Shown here: one piece after another, positions 10,531 to 20,977 of the stretch
Layout: each line of letters starts with the position of its first letter
How positions within the stretch are numbered: position 1 is the first letter of the stretch
Source of the DNA: Multifurca ochricompacta
Lineage: Eukaryota; Basidiomycota; Agaricomycetes; Russulales; Russulaceae
Direction of reading: 5' to 3'
NCBI GenBank assembly: GCA_022496185.1
Contig: WTXG01000140.1
Location: forward strand, 31,296 to 95,295
DNA: 64,000 nucleotides
The notes under the pieces: model-generated
Told to the model about the DNA's origin: nothing
The model's input: only the letters and a program-made list of their open reading frames with translations
The model's database searches: none
Made by a program: the position numbers and the translations under genes

Positions 10531-10756
10531 ATAAGAACTTTGGTGTTCTTGCATGTTCTCACTACTGTATGTCTAGCTATTTTATGACTTTTATTGTGTA
10601 TCATGTGTTCTCATCAGAACGTGTGGGTCTAGAGTGGTAGAACATTGCAGTGCTCATTTCTGGTTGCCATGTAGTTGGTGATAATCCTCTTGTTGTCCTC
10701 ATCTGCCTCTCTTTTTTTATGCAAGTCTGTGCTAGCCTCAAGAATGAGCTGCCCTC

Positions 10757-13330
10757 TCATTCCAGCACTTGGAGCATATGGTGGTCCCTAAATTGGACCT
10801 GGTACTTCAGTCCTTCAAGAAATTCTCCAATAACCTTGATATTCTCATTTTCGGCCTCTTCAAACATCGAACCCTCTTGCAATGCTAGTTGGAAATCTTG
10901 TACTTCATCATCATCATCATCATCACCATTGTCATCATTGTCATCATTGTTGTCATTGCTGGCATCCTCTCTCTTGCCATCATCTGCTCCAGGGGCCACC
11001 TTATCTATTCTTGTAACATTTTGAGGTGCTGAGAGATCTTCACTATGTGGTTTCAAGAGGGGGTGACTCCATATTGGGGCTGTCTGCTGACACCTTACTT
11101 CAAGGAAGAACAGTGGTGAAACTGGCTGAACAGCTTGAACAAGATGTTTGCAGAGAAGGAACCAGTTCAGTACCATCACAGGACAGGTACAGATCCACTG
11201 CTTTACATCTGGCTGATAAGCTTCATTAATAGGCATTGTTATAGGCATTTTCAATAGTTTCTTCCAATTTTGCTTGAATTGCTTACACCATGATGGGAGC
11301 TCTCAATAATGGCCAGTATCTGTAAGTAAGCATTCTAACTTTTGATAATACAATGGTGCAAGTTTGGTGATCAGAATCCAGACTAGAAGATCACACCACA
11401 GCATGTGAAAGTGATGGAGGAAATCACACTTTATTTGTCACCAACTGGATCAAAGGTAAGTCTTGGAATTCTCAACAGCTGATCCATACTTACTGGCTTT
11501 CTAAAATCATTGTTGTTTTCAAGACAGGTATTTCTGGATGTGCTGACTGCACCCACAGCTCCCACCAGCCCTTTTGATACCAGTTTTCCCAAAGGTATGC
11601 CCATGCCTCTTGTAAGTCATACTTAACACAGAACCTGTACATTTGCTGAACAGCCCACTTCTTGATCCCCTCAGGACTTGGGTGTGTGTACCCTGGAATC
11701 AATGGATGGGCACAGTAATGCCTTTCTAGCATCATGACAATTGGCTGGTGGTAAATGGCCAGGCAAAAATTCTGTTGGGTTTCATTCTGTACCCCCTCCT
11801 TGTCTTCATCATCGCTGTTTTCAGGCTCATGTGGAATGATAGGTCTTTGTGACAAGGCTGGTGTGATGCAGAGGGGGGTACCTTGATGGTGATACATAGG
11901 TCCTTAGTTACCTGAGTTTCTTTATCAGTGTCATGATGATGTGATTTATGAGCAGGAGCAGGTTCTGGTGCTGATGTCAATGGTGCCTTTCATGCAGGAA
12001 TAGTGATGGACAAAGTATTGGATCCCCCTGTGATCATGTTCCAGGCACTTGTCTGTGCTTGTGTAGGGCATATGTTTTCTATATCATCAGGTACACTGCC
12101 CTCATATTCTTCAGGATCAATGCATCCAAGAGGGATAAACATCATGTCAATGAATGGAAACTCTATGTGGGCCTGCTGAACATTGTATGGCATTGTGGCA
12201 AGTTTTGCCTGATGCAGCTGACTCTGCACTGCTTGATGGAAGTGCCACCAGCATAAGTTGATCTTCATGTTCCAGACTTCTTTTGCCATGCTGATTTCTG
12301 CCATGTCTTTATCAACATGCATGAAGACTGGATTTATTTGATATGCCTCTTTGATGCATGTAGCCCATCCTGCAAGTGCTTTCTTTCATTTCCCCTGCTC
12401 TATTGATGTTGCAGTCAACAGAAGGCAATATGACACTGGAAAGCCTGCATTATCGTGCTCTGCCATCACACTGTATAGCTCAAGATGCTTCAAGTTTGTA
12501 TTATCTGGATGGATTTGTAAGCTTACTTTCCAAAAGTTAGATATGATATGCTTACATGTTGCATCAAGTCCTACTTTGATTATCTTTCCATGCAATGGCT
12601 TCTTGATCTTTTTCATACCCCAACAAAGCATATCAACCCCTTCAGGAATGTTCTTCAGTAAGAAAACATCAACATCATTGTGATATTCATTAAGAAGCTT
12701 TCATGCTGAAGGTAGCTGTAGGTGATCACAATGCCAGAATATCTGGCTCATCTGGATCCAAGCTGCATGGATCTGTGCTGATGTTATGGATGGATATGTT
12801 GCCTGCACCTTTGTGACCATTGCAGCAGGTGTTAACCATTCAACGTTCTCTTGTAATTGTATCCATGGCACCAGGTGGCAGGGCAACATCAATGTAATGT
12901 ACATGCTTCATGTGATGTTCAAGTTGAATGGTGATTGTCTTATCCCCTCCTGGCATGTGTCCTTGGCAAGTAATATGTAGTTGACTGCAGCATGGGTACC
13001 ACTTCATTCTGACATTATTGTGATGTTGCACATTTGGCACTTTGGAAACCGTTGATTTCTTCTTTCTTGCTTCATCCTGGCTGCACCAAAGCCACATTCA
13101 GTGCCCCATTTGCAGTTGCTTATGATCCTTCACACTAATCCAGTAAATGTCATATAATTATAGCATTGGGCATACCACTCATGTAAATCTATACCCTGTC
13201 ACCCTCCAGATTTCCTTAACAATCATGTCAATGTGCTCTCTATCAGAAACCAGTGGGTCATTTGGAACAGTGAAAGTTCCTCTAAACTGTATATTGTGAT
13301 ATGCTCTAAATTGCATTTGAAGGGAGCTGT
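10757..13330 (-). pseudogene. Mutator-like (MULE) transposase with SWIM zinc finger
   Basis: Minus-strand order: a Cys/His-rich region (WYPCCSQLHITCQGH, HHMKHVHY) near 13000; the MULE core with KVGLDATCKHII and YSVMAEHDNAGFPVSYCLLL at 12630-12390, MHVDKDMAEISMAKEVW and INLCWWHFHQAVQ at 12322-12200; a C-terminal SWIM finger WICTCP..CKHLVQ near 11190; and an Asp-rich tail near 10960. The DDE-type core with C..H after the second Asp is typical of MULE transposases. Stops and frame changes break it into at least five pieces. A Tc1 element truncates the N-terminal side at about 13330. Confidence 0.78.
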
Positions 13331-14211
13331 CAGGGTGGTGGTTCTGTCAGAGGGTAGTTCTCCCTTATTTTTCCAAGTGTAGCTCCTTCTGTCTGAACCA
13401 ATTCTGTTCATTATAGTCTCACCTGACCACAAGATCCTTTTCCAGTCATCCACTGTCCAATTTTCATGGTAACCACTCTCTGACAGAACCACCACCCTGA
13501 CAGTCAAGCATGGAGGAGGAAGAACTTATGGTATGGGGCTTGTATGGGATGAAATGGACTAGGAATGCTTACAGGGGTTTAGGGGATCATGAATCCATGC
13601 CAGTACTATGATATTTTGGATGGTGGAGTGGTGGAAAGGTTTGAAAAGTAAGAAATGGTGGAGGGTGAAACCATGTTTCAGCAGGACAATGACCCAAAAC
13701 ACAATTCCAAGAAGGCAAACCAGTGGTTTAAAGACAAGAATATTGAACCCTGGTATGGACAGCCCAATCCCTTGAAATATTAGCCCCATTGGACACCTCT
13801 GGGTGGATCTGAAGATGGATCTTAACCAGTCAAGAGGGTACCTGAGTTGTAGGAGAGGGTGGTGGAGGAGTGGAATAAAAATGCACCAGAATGATGGCAA
13901 AAGGTTATAGAAATGATGACTAAAAGGATTCAAGGAGTTACCAAGGCAAAAAGGGGTGAAATAAAGTAGCAATTGGGCAGATAGTGGATTTAAAATGTGG
14001 GTCAAAAAACTGTCCCAATGATTGATTGATTTGATTTGATCATAAAATGCTTATATGATGTCCAATTGATTTGATCCAAATTGGGCATGGTAGCCAGGAA
14101 GCAGGGCATTCAGACATACAGCCACACCATAACCAGATTCCTAATTGCTGAGGTGCTATAGAGTGAATACTAGAAATGGTGCAAACATTGGGACAGTTTT
14201 TTGACCCACTG
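13331..14211 (+). mobile_element. Tc1/mariner element C, 5'-rearranged
   Basis: The right end is CATTGGGACAGTTTTTTGACC then CACTG, followed by TA at 14212-14213. The plus strand from 13479 encodes SDRTTTLTVKHGGG and later a decayed second-Asp region (QDNDPKH-like, near 13685) and an LNPIEHLW-like region. The part that should precede it (NWTVDDWKRILWSGET to SDRTTTLT) is on the minus strand at 13470-13331. It is therefore inverted, with a 26-bp inverted repeat at 13331-13356 and 13479-13504. The first catalytic Asp reads Gly (WSGET). The N-terminal DNA-binding domain is missing. Dead. Confidence 0.75.
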
Positions 14212-14213
14212 TA

Positions 14214-15185
14214 GATAACAAGGCCCCCAACTTCCCCTTCTTCACCAATAACCCAAACTCATCCATGTTTTTCCCACTTGAAATCCCCACTGGTGATGGA
14301 ACCAAAGTCACAGCTAAGTACATCTTCTATACCAATGGAGGAATGGATGTGGCAGGATGTATGAAGAAGGACAGTCTGGTATATGGTGCACCCATTTATC
14401 TGGAAGAAAGGGAGACAGGTCATCTCCACCATACCATGAGTGATGAGCAGCTCCAGCACCTCACTGCCAATGACCCTCGTGCTTTTGCCATTAATGAGGT
14501 GCTGAATGACATGAGACTGCCATGTCTCAAAGCCAAAGTCATGCAGCTGTGGAAGACATTGAAGTTATGAACCACCCTCAATCAACAGTATCAGGAGTAC
14601 ACAAAGCAAATGACAAGACTTAGTAGTGGGATATTCCAGGTTGAACAAGAATTGGGAAATATATGAAAGCAATTGGAGTCAGGAGATGCATACCAAAATA
14701 TTGTGGAAAGGTACACCAACACATATTCTCAACCCCTCCCCCCACAGTCCTTGGGTGTGGCATCCATGCTGCTGCCCAACCATTTTGAGATGCCATGCAT
14801 GCACAAGAACCCCAACAATATGCTGTGCTGGCAATGTGATAGCAAGTATCACCTGAGCTGGGTATGTCTGCTCAACTGCAAGTGGTGTCATCACTGCCAC
14901 AGCAGTCTTCATTGGAGCCATCACTGCATTTTCCAACACATGGGTGTGGCACCCACCATCATCAATCCATCAGGATGGTGCAGTAAGTGTCTCACTCACA
15001 ATGCTGGACATCAAGAAATTGATTGTCCTGTCTACAACATGTGCAGACAGTGCACCCATCATGGCCCCTATGGATTCCTCCACACCCATCAATGCCCAAT
15101 CAAGACAAACCATACCCTGGATGATTGTAACATAGTGGATGATTACTTGGACCTGGTACAGGATGATGATGGTGCACATTTCTAG
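14214..15185 (+). pseudogene. Gypsy-A C-terminal extension with zinc-knuckle array (A3)
   Basis: It continues from the middle of the conserved domain: FPFFTNN, FFPLEIPTGDGTKVTAKYIF, YTNGGMDVAGCMKKD, YLEERETGHLHHTMSDEQL. After a TGA at about 14568 comes a likely coiled coil. Then four Cys/His modules at 14826-15095: CWQCDSKYHLSWVC, CHHCHSSLHWSHHC, CSKCLTHNAGHQEIDC and CRQCTHHGPYGFLHTHQC. It ends DDCNIVDDYLDLVQDDDG..F with TAG. The 3' LTR starts 32 bp later. The 5' side is cut by Tc1 element C at a TA site. Function not known; the modules look like RNA or DNA binders. Confidence 0.85.
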
Positions 15186-15216
15186 CTGGGTCTGCTAGAA
15201 CCAGAAGAGGGGGTGA

Positions 15217-15809
15217 TGTTATGACCCTTGTGTCTGCCCAGCCACCCTGTTTTCCTTAATCTATGTGACACAGACCCTTCTATGCCATCTGGACTTTCCT
15301 TCCTGATCACATCTCCCTCCTATGTTCCCCCTCATGACTTATCCCCATGACTGACTTGTACTTGGATTGATACTTGTTTGCCTATGTCTACCCTTATCTC
15401 CTATCTTCTTATCTTCTTATCTTACAAACTGGACACTTACTTAATTCCCTATCAGAAGCCAAGCTCTATGCCCTCCACTTCTGGATATTCAGGCCCCACT
15501 TCCCTCCATACTTTTAGCTTAGATAATCACCACCTCCTTACATATATAAGTCCACAGTATCTACCTTGTAGACCCCAGACTTGACTTATTGAATGCATTG
15601 GTGTTTGTCTTCTGGACAGTCCCCTTGAACCTCAACTTAGTTGTCTCAGTGCTTTTGGCACTCTTCCACTTACCATTGTCATTGGGAACAGCTCCCTTTG
15701 ACTTTGACTCATCCCATCTCCTCCAAGAAGTCATTAATGGCTTCTTAAACTTGAACCTTTGAAACACTGTTGCACAAGCCATGCAGAACATCCCACACCA
15801 GACATAACA
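15217..15809 (+). repeat. Gypsy-A 3' LTR (A3)
   Basis: It runs from TGTTATGACCCTTGTGTC to CACACCAGACATAACA, 593 bp, preceded by the purine-rich AGAAGAGGGGGTGA. TATATAAG lies near 15543 and AGACTTGACTT near 15578, the decayed form of the inferred ancestral AGACTCGACTT. Confidence 0.93.
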
Positions 15810-15812
15810 CAC

Positions 15813-16173
15813 TGGTTCTGATGGAAGGTTCCATAGTCACACATCAGGCATCTAGATAGATAGATAAGAACCCTGATGACTAAGCTAGTCCAGCATGTAT
15901 ATATACCCTAGCTAGTCTTGCTCAGATGGTTCCCCATCTTGAGCTTTTATGTCAATCAGAAGTCTTGTGGACCTTTACTTCCTTCCTTGTGTCTCACCAC
16001 CCAAACTTGTCCCTTTGGTGCTTTGTCCTTTGTGACTTAGTACACTGAGCTTGTGACCTTGGTTGACTCCATCATTGGATCTATTGACTCCACATCATTC
16101 CAAGATCATCCCAACCTTGTCTCTGTGACCTAGCTGCCTGCACTCAACTGCATATGCCCCTCTGAGCATAACA
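15813..16173 (+). repeat. LTR-like repeat J
   Basis: It begins TGGTTCTGATGGAAGG and ends CTCTGAGCATAACA, with a TATA-like GTATATATACC near 15897. Partial copies lie at 17495-17782 and, inverted, at 19137-19215. Ends TG..CA suggest an LTR, but no internal region could be linked to it. Confidence 0.55.
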
Positions 16174-16969
16174 ATCAGTCTCAGTTACATGCAGTTTGTG
16201 ACATAGCCAGTTCCTGGTTCAAGCACATGAGCACTATTACAATAACCACATAGGACTAGTTCAAACCAGGTTTGAACCAGACCTCCAGTCCACTTACAGG
16301 GGAGATAGCTATCATATAAGTGTTATCAAATAACAAAATCATCTACTAGTCATTATCCAGTAAGTATCAAAGACAATGGGCTGGGGGATCTGTTGGCTTT
16401 AAATGCATCCCAATAAAGGGACCTTATGCCAGACATTCTTAAGCCCACCTTCCTAGATAGGAAGGTAATGCACAATCCAATCAGCACACCCTGCATTTCA
16501 TGTTTTTTTGTGTTTTTTTGTGTTTGTATAGATAACACAACTGATTCTTGTCTCAATTTAGATTGGACACATGATCTGACTTGAAATTTTGTAGGATAGT
16601 AGTTATATGAATATAGTTTCTGTATAAGCAATTTTGAATGTATCTGATGGCCTCAAGTCCTACAAATGCATCATTTTCCACATTCTGTGCATTCTGTGCA
16701 GTTTTCAACAGGCATCTTTCATGTTATCTACATTATATGACAGCATTATATTATAGCAAAGGCATTGTGAATTTAATGACATAAAAAGACTGGTTAAGAC
16801 CAGTCAAGACCAGTTTTTATCAGTCTTCTGGTGATGCTTGAAGTGTAAGACTGGTAACTGCATGAAGTGAAAAGTCCATTAACTGTAACCACAGTTCAGT
16901 CTTTTTTTGGTTAGGTTCAGTCCAGTTCCAGTTATTTTTCAGTTAAGCTAACCAGACCTTCACACCCTA
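16174..16969. mobile_element. Non-autonomous hAT-like element, E-related
   Basis: The interior (about 16436-16670) matches element E, including CCTTCCTAGATAGGAAGG and GATTGGACACATGATCTGAC. The flanks carry short dispersed repeats such as GACTGGTTAAGACCAGTC. The right end, CACACCCTA, joins interrupted gypsy-A LTR sequence at about 16970. The left end is not resolved. No coding capacity. Confidence 0.5.
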
Positions 16970-17494
16970 GTTCCATCTAGCTTATCCTTCCTGATCATGT
17001 CTCCTTCTTATGCCTATCCCCATGGTTTGTCCCCATGACTGTGTATATGTCTGTTTACTATATGCTTATCTCTGTTGATTGTCTTTCTTATCTTTTATCT
17101 GTTTATCTTTATGACCAGACACTTACTTAATTCCCTATCAGAAGCCAGGCTTTATGCCCTCCACTTCTGGATATTTGGGCCCCACTCCCCTCTGCAATAA
17201 CATCTTAGATAATCACCTCTTACTTATGTATATAAGTCCATCATATCTACCCTGCAGACCTCAGACTTGACTTATTGAATACATCAGTGTTTGTCTTTCA
17301 GACAAGTCCCTTGAACTTCAGACTTAGTCATCTCAGTGCTTTTGGCACTTCTCCAATCAACATTGTCTTAGGGAACAGCCTCTTTGACTTTGACTCATCC
17401 CATCTCCTCCAAGGGGTCTTTAACAACTTCTTATTTAAAACCAAATGAACACTGTTGCACAAGTTGTGTGGAATGTCTCACACCAGACATAACA
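16970..17494 (+). repeat. Gypsy-A LTR, 5'-truncated
   Basis: It begins GTTCCATCTAGCTTATCC and ends CACACCAGACATAACA. The first 60 or so bases are missing at the hAT junction. It is nearly identical to the inverted LTR at 18553-19136 over its length except for the last 75 bp. Confidence 0.88.
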
Positions 17495-17782
17495 TATAAT
17501 GTGTATATATACCATAGCTAGTCTCGCTCAGATGTTCCCCATCTTGAGCTCCTGTGACAATCAGAAGCCTAGTGGACTTACTTGTTCTTCCCTTCCCTGC
17601 ATCTCATCACCTGGACTTGTCCTCCTTGGTGCATTGCCTTCTGGGTCATGTACACAGAACCTTGTGTGGACTTGAACATTGTTGGGGTGACTTGTGAGCA
17701 CTTTGACCCAAGATTGACTTTGGCCTTGTCCCTGTGACCTCACTGCCTGCACTCAATTGCATATGCCCCTCTGAGTGTAACA
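17495..17782 (+). repeat. Repeat J, lacking its first ~85 bp
   Basis: It starts GTGTATATATACCATAGC and ends CCTCTGAGTGTAACA, aligning with 15895-16173. The missing first part matches the inverted fragment at 19137-19215, which adjoins the paired LTR. Confidence 0.55.
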
Positions 17783-18530
17783 AGGACTACCTTGACTTCC
17801 AGATACAATTTGGAGTCAACACCAAGAAGGGGAAGACTAGAGACCAGTGGAAGGCAGTGTTTGGAGTCAAACCAGTACATAATGCTCAGAGGGACCCAAA
17901 TGTGATGGATACCTCTGCAGATAGGACTCAAGCCAGGGATCTGCACAGAGAATGTACTGAAGGTGCAAAAGCTCTTATCTGCACAGCCTACCCACTTCAC
18001 ACCTTATCAAGCCAATGACCAGGTCTGGCTCAAAGGATGAAATATTCACATGTGACCTTGTTGATGGCAAAGCAGAGTGGGAGGTGGAGTGAATTCTAGA
18101 CTCATTGAGAAGGGGAAGAGGGCACAGACTCCATTACCTGATCAAGTGGAAGGGATTCCCAGACTCTGACAGTTTGTGGGAACCAGCAGAGAACATCTTT
18201 GCCCTGACCCTGATCCAGGAGTTCCATTTACAACATCCTAAAGTGCCCAGAACAGTTAAAAGAAACAACCATACCCAACACATTCCCCAGTACATGCTTC
18301 CCCAGCAATGTCCTATCAACCAGAAATCCACTATGTCTTTCTCCACTTTCCCCATTGCCACCAATGCAGCCATTGACACCTTCCCCATGGCTAACCCCTC
18401 TTCCCATCCTCTTTCCCCCATCAACTATGAGGCTGCCAAAGCTAGAGTTAAGCAGCAGTCCCCAAACCCCAATGACAACTTCACCCATTCCAAAGAACTG
18501 CACCCCAATGACCTGTTGGACATGGAGCTA
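17783..18530 (+). pseudogene. Deleted gypsy-A derivative: Gag fused to chromodomain and extension (A4)
   Basis: The first part is Gag (DYLDFQIQFGVNTKKGKTRD, FGVKPVHNAQRDPN). It jumps near 17940 to the integrase C-terminal region (FTPYQANDQVWLKG) and then to the chromodomain (EWEVE..ILDS, LHYLIKWKGFPDSDSLWEPA). From 18105 one open frame runs from the chromodomain straight into the extension (MSFSTFPIATNAAIDTF to NDLLDMEL) without a stop. This shows that the extension can be read as the C-terminus of Pol. PR, RT, RH and most of IN are deleted. The copy ends at a Tc1-C terminus inserted at TA. Confidence 0.8.
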
Positions 18531-18552
18531 CAGTGGGTCAAAAAACCATCCC
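18531..18552. repeat. Tc1 element C, 22-bp terminal remnant
   Basis: CAGTGGGTCAAAAAACCATCCC follows TA at 18529-18530 and matches the terminus of element C at 14211. The rest is replaced by an LTR. Confidence 0.7.
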
Positions 18553-19136
18553 TGTTACATCTGGTGTGAGATGTTCCACACAACTTGTGTGACAGCATTC
18601 ATTTGGCTTCAAATAAGAAGTCATTAAAGACCCCTTGGAGGAGATGGGATGAGTCAAAGTCAAAGAGGCTGTTCCCTAAGACAATGTTGATTGGAGAAGT
18701 GCCAAAAGCACTGAGATGACTAAGTCTGAAGTTCAAGGGACTTGTCTGAAAGACAAACACTGATGTATTCAATAAGTCAAGTCTGAGGTCTGCAGGGTAG
18801 ATATGATGGACTTATATACATAAGTAAGAGGTGATTATCTAAGATGTTATTGCAGAGGGGAGTGGGGCCCAAATATCCAGAAGTGGAGGGCATAAAGCCT
18901 GGCTTCTGATAGGGAATTAAGTAAGTGTCTGGTCATAAAGATAAACAGATAAAAGATAAGAAAGACAATCAACAGAGATAAGCATATAGTAAACAGACAT
19001 ATACACAGTCATGGGGACAAACCATGGGGATAGGCATAAGAAGGAGACATGATCAGGAAGGATAAGCTAGATGGAACAGAAGGATCTGTGTCATGTAAAT
19101 CAAAGAAAAGCAGATGGCTAGGCAAGGGTTGTAACA
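18553..19136 (-). repeat. Gypsy-A LTR, inverted partner of 16970-17494
   Basis: It runs from TGTTACATCTGGTGTGAG to AGGCAAGGGTTGTAACA, 584 bp, full length, with no matching 5-bp flanks. It shares nearly all decay mutations with the plus-strand LTR at 16970. Confidence 0.9.
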
Positions 19137-19215
19137 TTCTAACAGCTTAGTCATCCAGGTACTATCTAACTGCCTGTGGTTCTAGGCATGTGACTATGGA
19201 ACCTTCCATCAGAAC
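19137..19215 (-). repeat. Repeat J, first ~80 bp, inverted
   Basis: On the minus strand it reads GTGGTTCTGATGGAAGGTTC, matching the start of repeat J at 15813. It abuts the LTR at 19136. Confidence 0.5.
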
Positions 19216-19460
19216 CACACCACCATCTTCCCATGTCAACTAAGGTTCTGCAGCCTTCTGAACACAAGGCATCAAACCTTACAGTCACATGATCTTCTAT
19301 CTTACCTCATGCCATTCCTTCTAGTCTTCTTTGTGGGACACCTGACTAATCCTTTGGCACTCTCCACTCTGTGGGTGCTTATCCCAACCAAGACAGACCA
19401 AATGCTTCACAATAGTTGTTGTGACTGTGTCCCCTGTGTCTGGCTGTGTAATGCTGGGTA
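19216..19460. other. Unassigned sequence
   Basis: These 245 bp between a J fragment and an LTR show no recognised repeat, motif or convincing coding pattern. It may be another LTR fragment or host DNA. Confidence 0.4.
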
Positions 19461-19977
19461 TGTTGTGACAGTCCTGCTGCTGTCCTTCCTACATCTATCC
19501 CCAAAGCCAATCCCTGTGACTCCCCTTTGACATTGTTTACTTCATGCTTACCATTGTTTGGTCATCCCCCTATCACTTTATCTCTTATCTCTAAGACCAG
19601 ACACTTACTTAATTCCCTATCAGAAGCCAGGCTTTACACCATCCACTTTCATATATTTGGGCCCACTTGATTCCATGATCCTTATCTCATAGATGCCTGC
19701 TGAATTATGTATATAAGTCCACTGTAACTACATTGTAGACTTCAGACTTGACTTATTGAATACATTGGTGTTTGTCTTCTGGACAGTCCCCTTTGAACCT
19801 TGATCTAGTTGTCTCAGCACTTTTGGTGCCTTCCACTTAACATTGTCTTAGGGAACAGCCCCTTTGACTTTGACTCGTCCCTTTTACTCAAAGAGGTCCT
19901 ATTGACTTCTTATCTGAAACCCACAAAACCAAAGCTGTTGCACAAGTCATGCAGAACATCCCACACCAGACATAACA
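19461..19977 (+). repeat. Gypsy-A LTR, solo or end copy
   Basis: It runs from TGTTGTGACAGTCCTGCTG to CACACCAGACATAACA, 517 bp, somewhat shorter than other members. No 5-bp duplication is seen. TATATAAG is near 19711 and AGACTTGACTT near 19743. Confidence 0.87.
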
Positions 19978-20061
19978 GAGGAGACAGGATGAGTCAAAGT
20001 CAAAGGGAGCCATTCCCAATGACAATGGTAAGTGGAAGAGTGCCAAAAGCACTGAGACAAC
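19978..20061 (-). repeat. Gypsy-A LTR fragment, inverted
   Basis: GGAGACAGGATGAGTCAAAG to GTGCCAAAAGCACTGAG is the reverse complement of an internal LTR segment (compare 15640-15725). It forms a short head-to-head pair with the LTR ending at 19977 and is broken by a Tc1 element at TA. Confidence 0.75.
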
Positions 20062-20063
20062 TA

Positions 20064-20975
20064 CAGTAACCCACAAAACTGTTCCAATGTTTGGCTATCC
20101 TGAAGAGATTGACCTACCACACAATGAGAATAATTTCCAAAATTAGTAGAAATTGGTAGAGGATAGTGTAGCATCTAAGCTTCAATTAGAGCCTATACTG
20201 ATGTCAATTGAGTCAGTGGTTCATGATATATAAAATGTTTTGTGTAGCAATGTCATTAGAATGGTTTTGTGGCCTATTGCACTTATGATGGAATGGGGGT
20301 GTATGATATGGGAGGGGCCAGGTATGGCTTGAAAATTTGATGGGAGGATGGATGGGCATATTATGTTGATAGAGGAACCCATTAACAACTTCTGAAGTGC
20401 TCTAGTCACTTCCACATCTGTGTCTGCCCTGCCAGAGGAGATAAGGCAAACAGCATGCTGAGCATTTCTCTCTGTCAGCTCCTTGGTCTCCCTCCATTTG
20501 ACTTGGGATGGTAAGGGCAGTATTGTATGACACATCTGGAGATGATAATAGTGCCATGGCCAGTCATAGTTGACACTTTAAGGGCAGATTTGCCTGAAGT
20601 GAGGAGGGAGAATGTGAGTCCTTTTGGCAGCAGAGAGGGCATGCATGGTAAGAAGCAAGTGTTGTTGATGATTATTTGGTGTATGTTAACTTATTTAACA
20701 TTGTCACATGACTGTCAATGCATTCCCATGACCACCAGATACCAGTTTTGTCATCTCACATGTTGGCCACAAAACTGTTCCAATGATAATGCCTCACAAA
20801 ACATTTTATATATCATGAACTACTGATCCCATTGACATTATTATAGGCTCTAATTGAAGCTTAGATGCTACAGTATCCTCTACCAATTACTACTAAGTTT
20901 GGAAATTATTCTCATTGTGTGGTAGGTCAATCTCTTCAGGATGGCCAAACATTGGAATGGTTTTGTGGGTTACTG
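20064..20975 (-). mobile_element. Tc1/mariner element A-1, non-autonomous
   Basis: TIRs of about 213 bp begin CAGTAACCCACAAAACTG and end CAGTTTTGTGGGTTACTG-like, with TA at 20062-20063 and 20976-20977. The minus strand encodes only a short N-terminal piece: MHALSAAKRTHIISLL-like near 20640 and LTERNAQHAVCLISSGRADT with DVEVTRALQKLL, a helix-turn-helix like those of Tc1 DNA-binding domains. No DDE domain. Each TIR is itself bounded by inverted copies of the end motif. Confidence 0.88.
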
Positions 20976-20977
20976 TA

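Noticed and set aside
10900..10980. Asp-rich stretch as an independent acidic protein
   Set aside because: It is in the same minus-strand frame as the SWIM finger of the MULE transposase and reads as its C-terminal tail.
19216..19460. Possible host exon
   Set aside because: A short open stretch exists but without splice context, conserved motif or a second copy; left unassigned.
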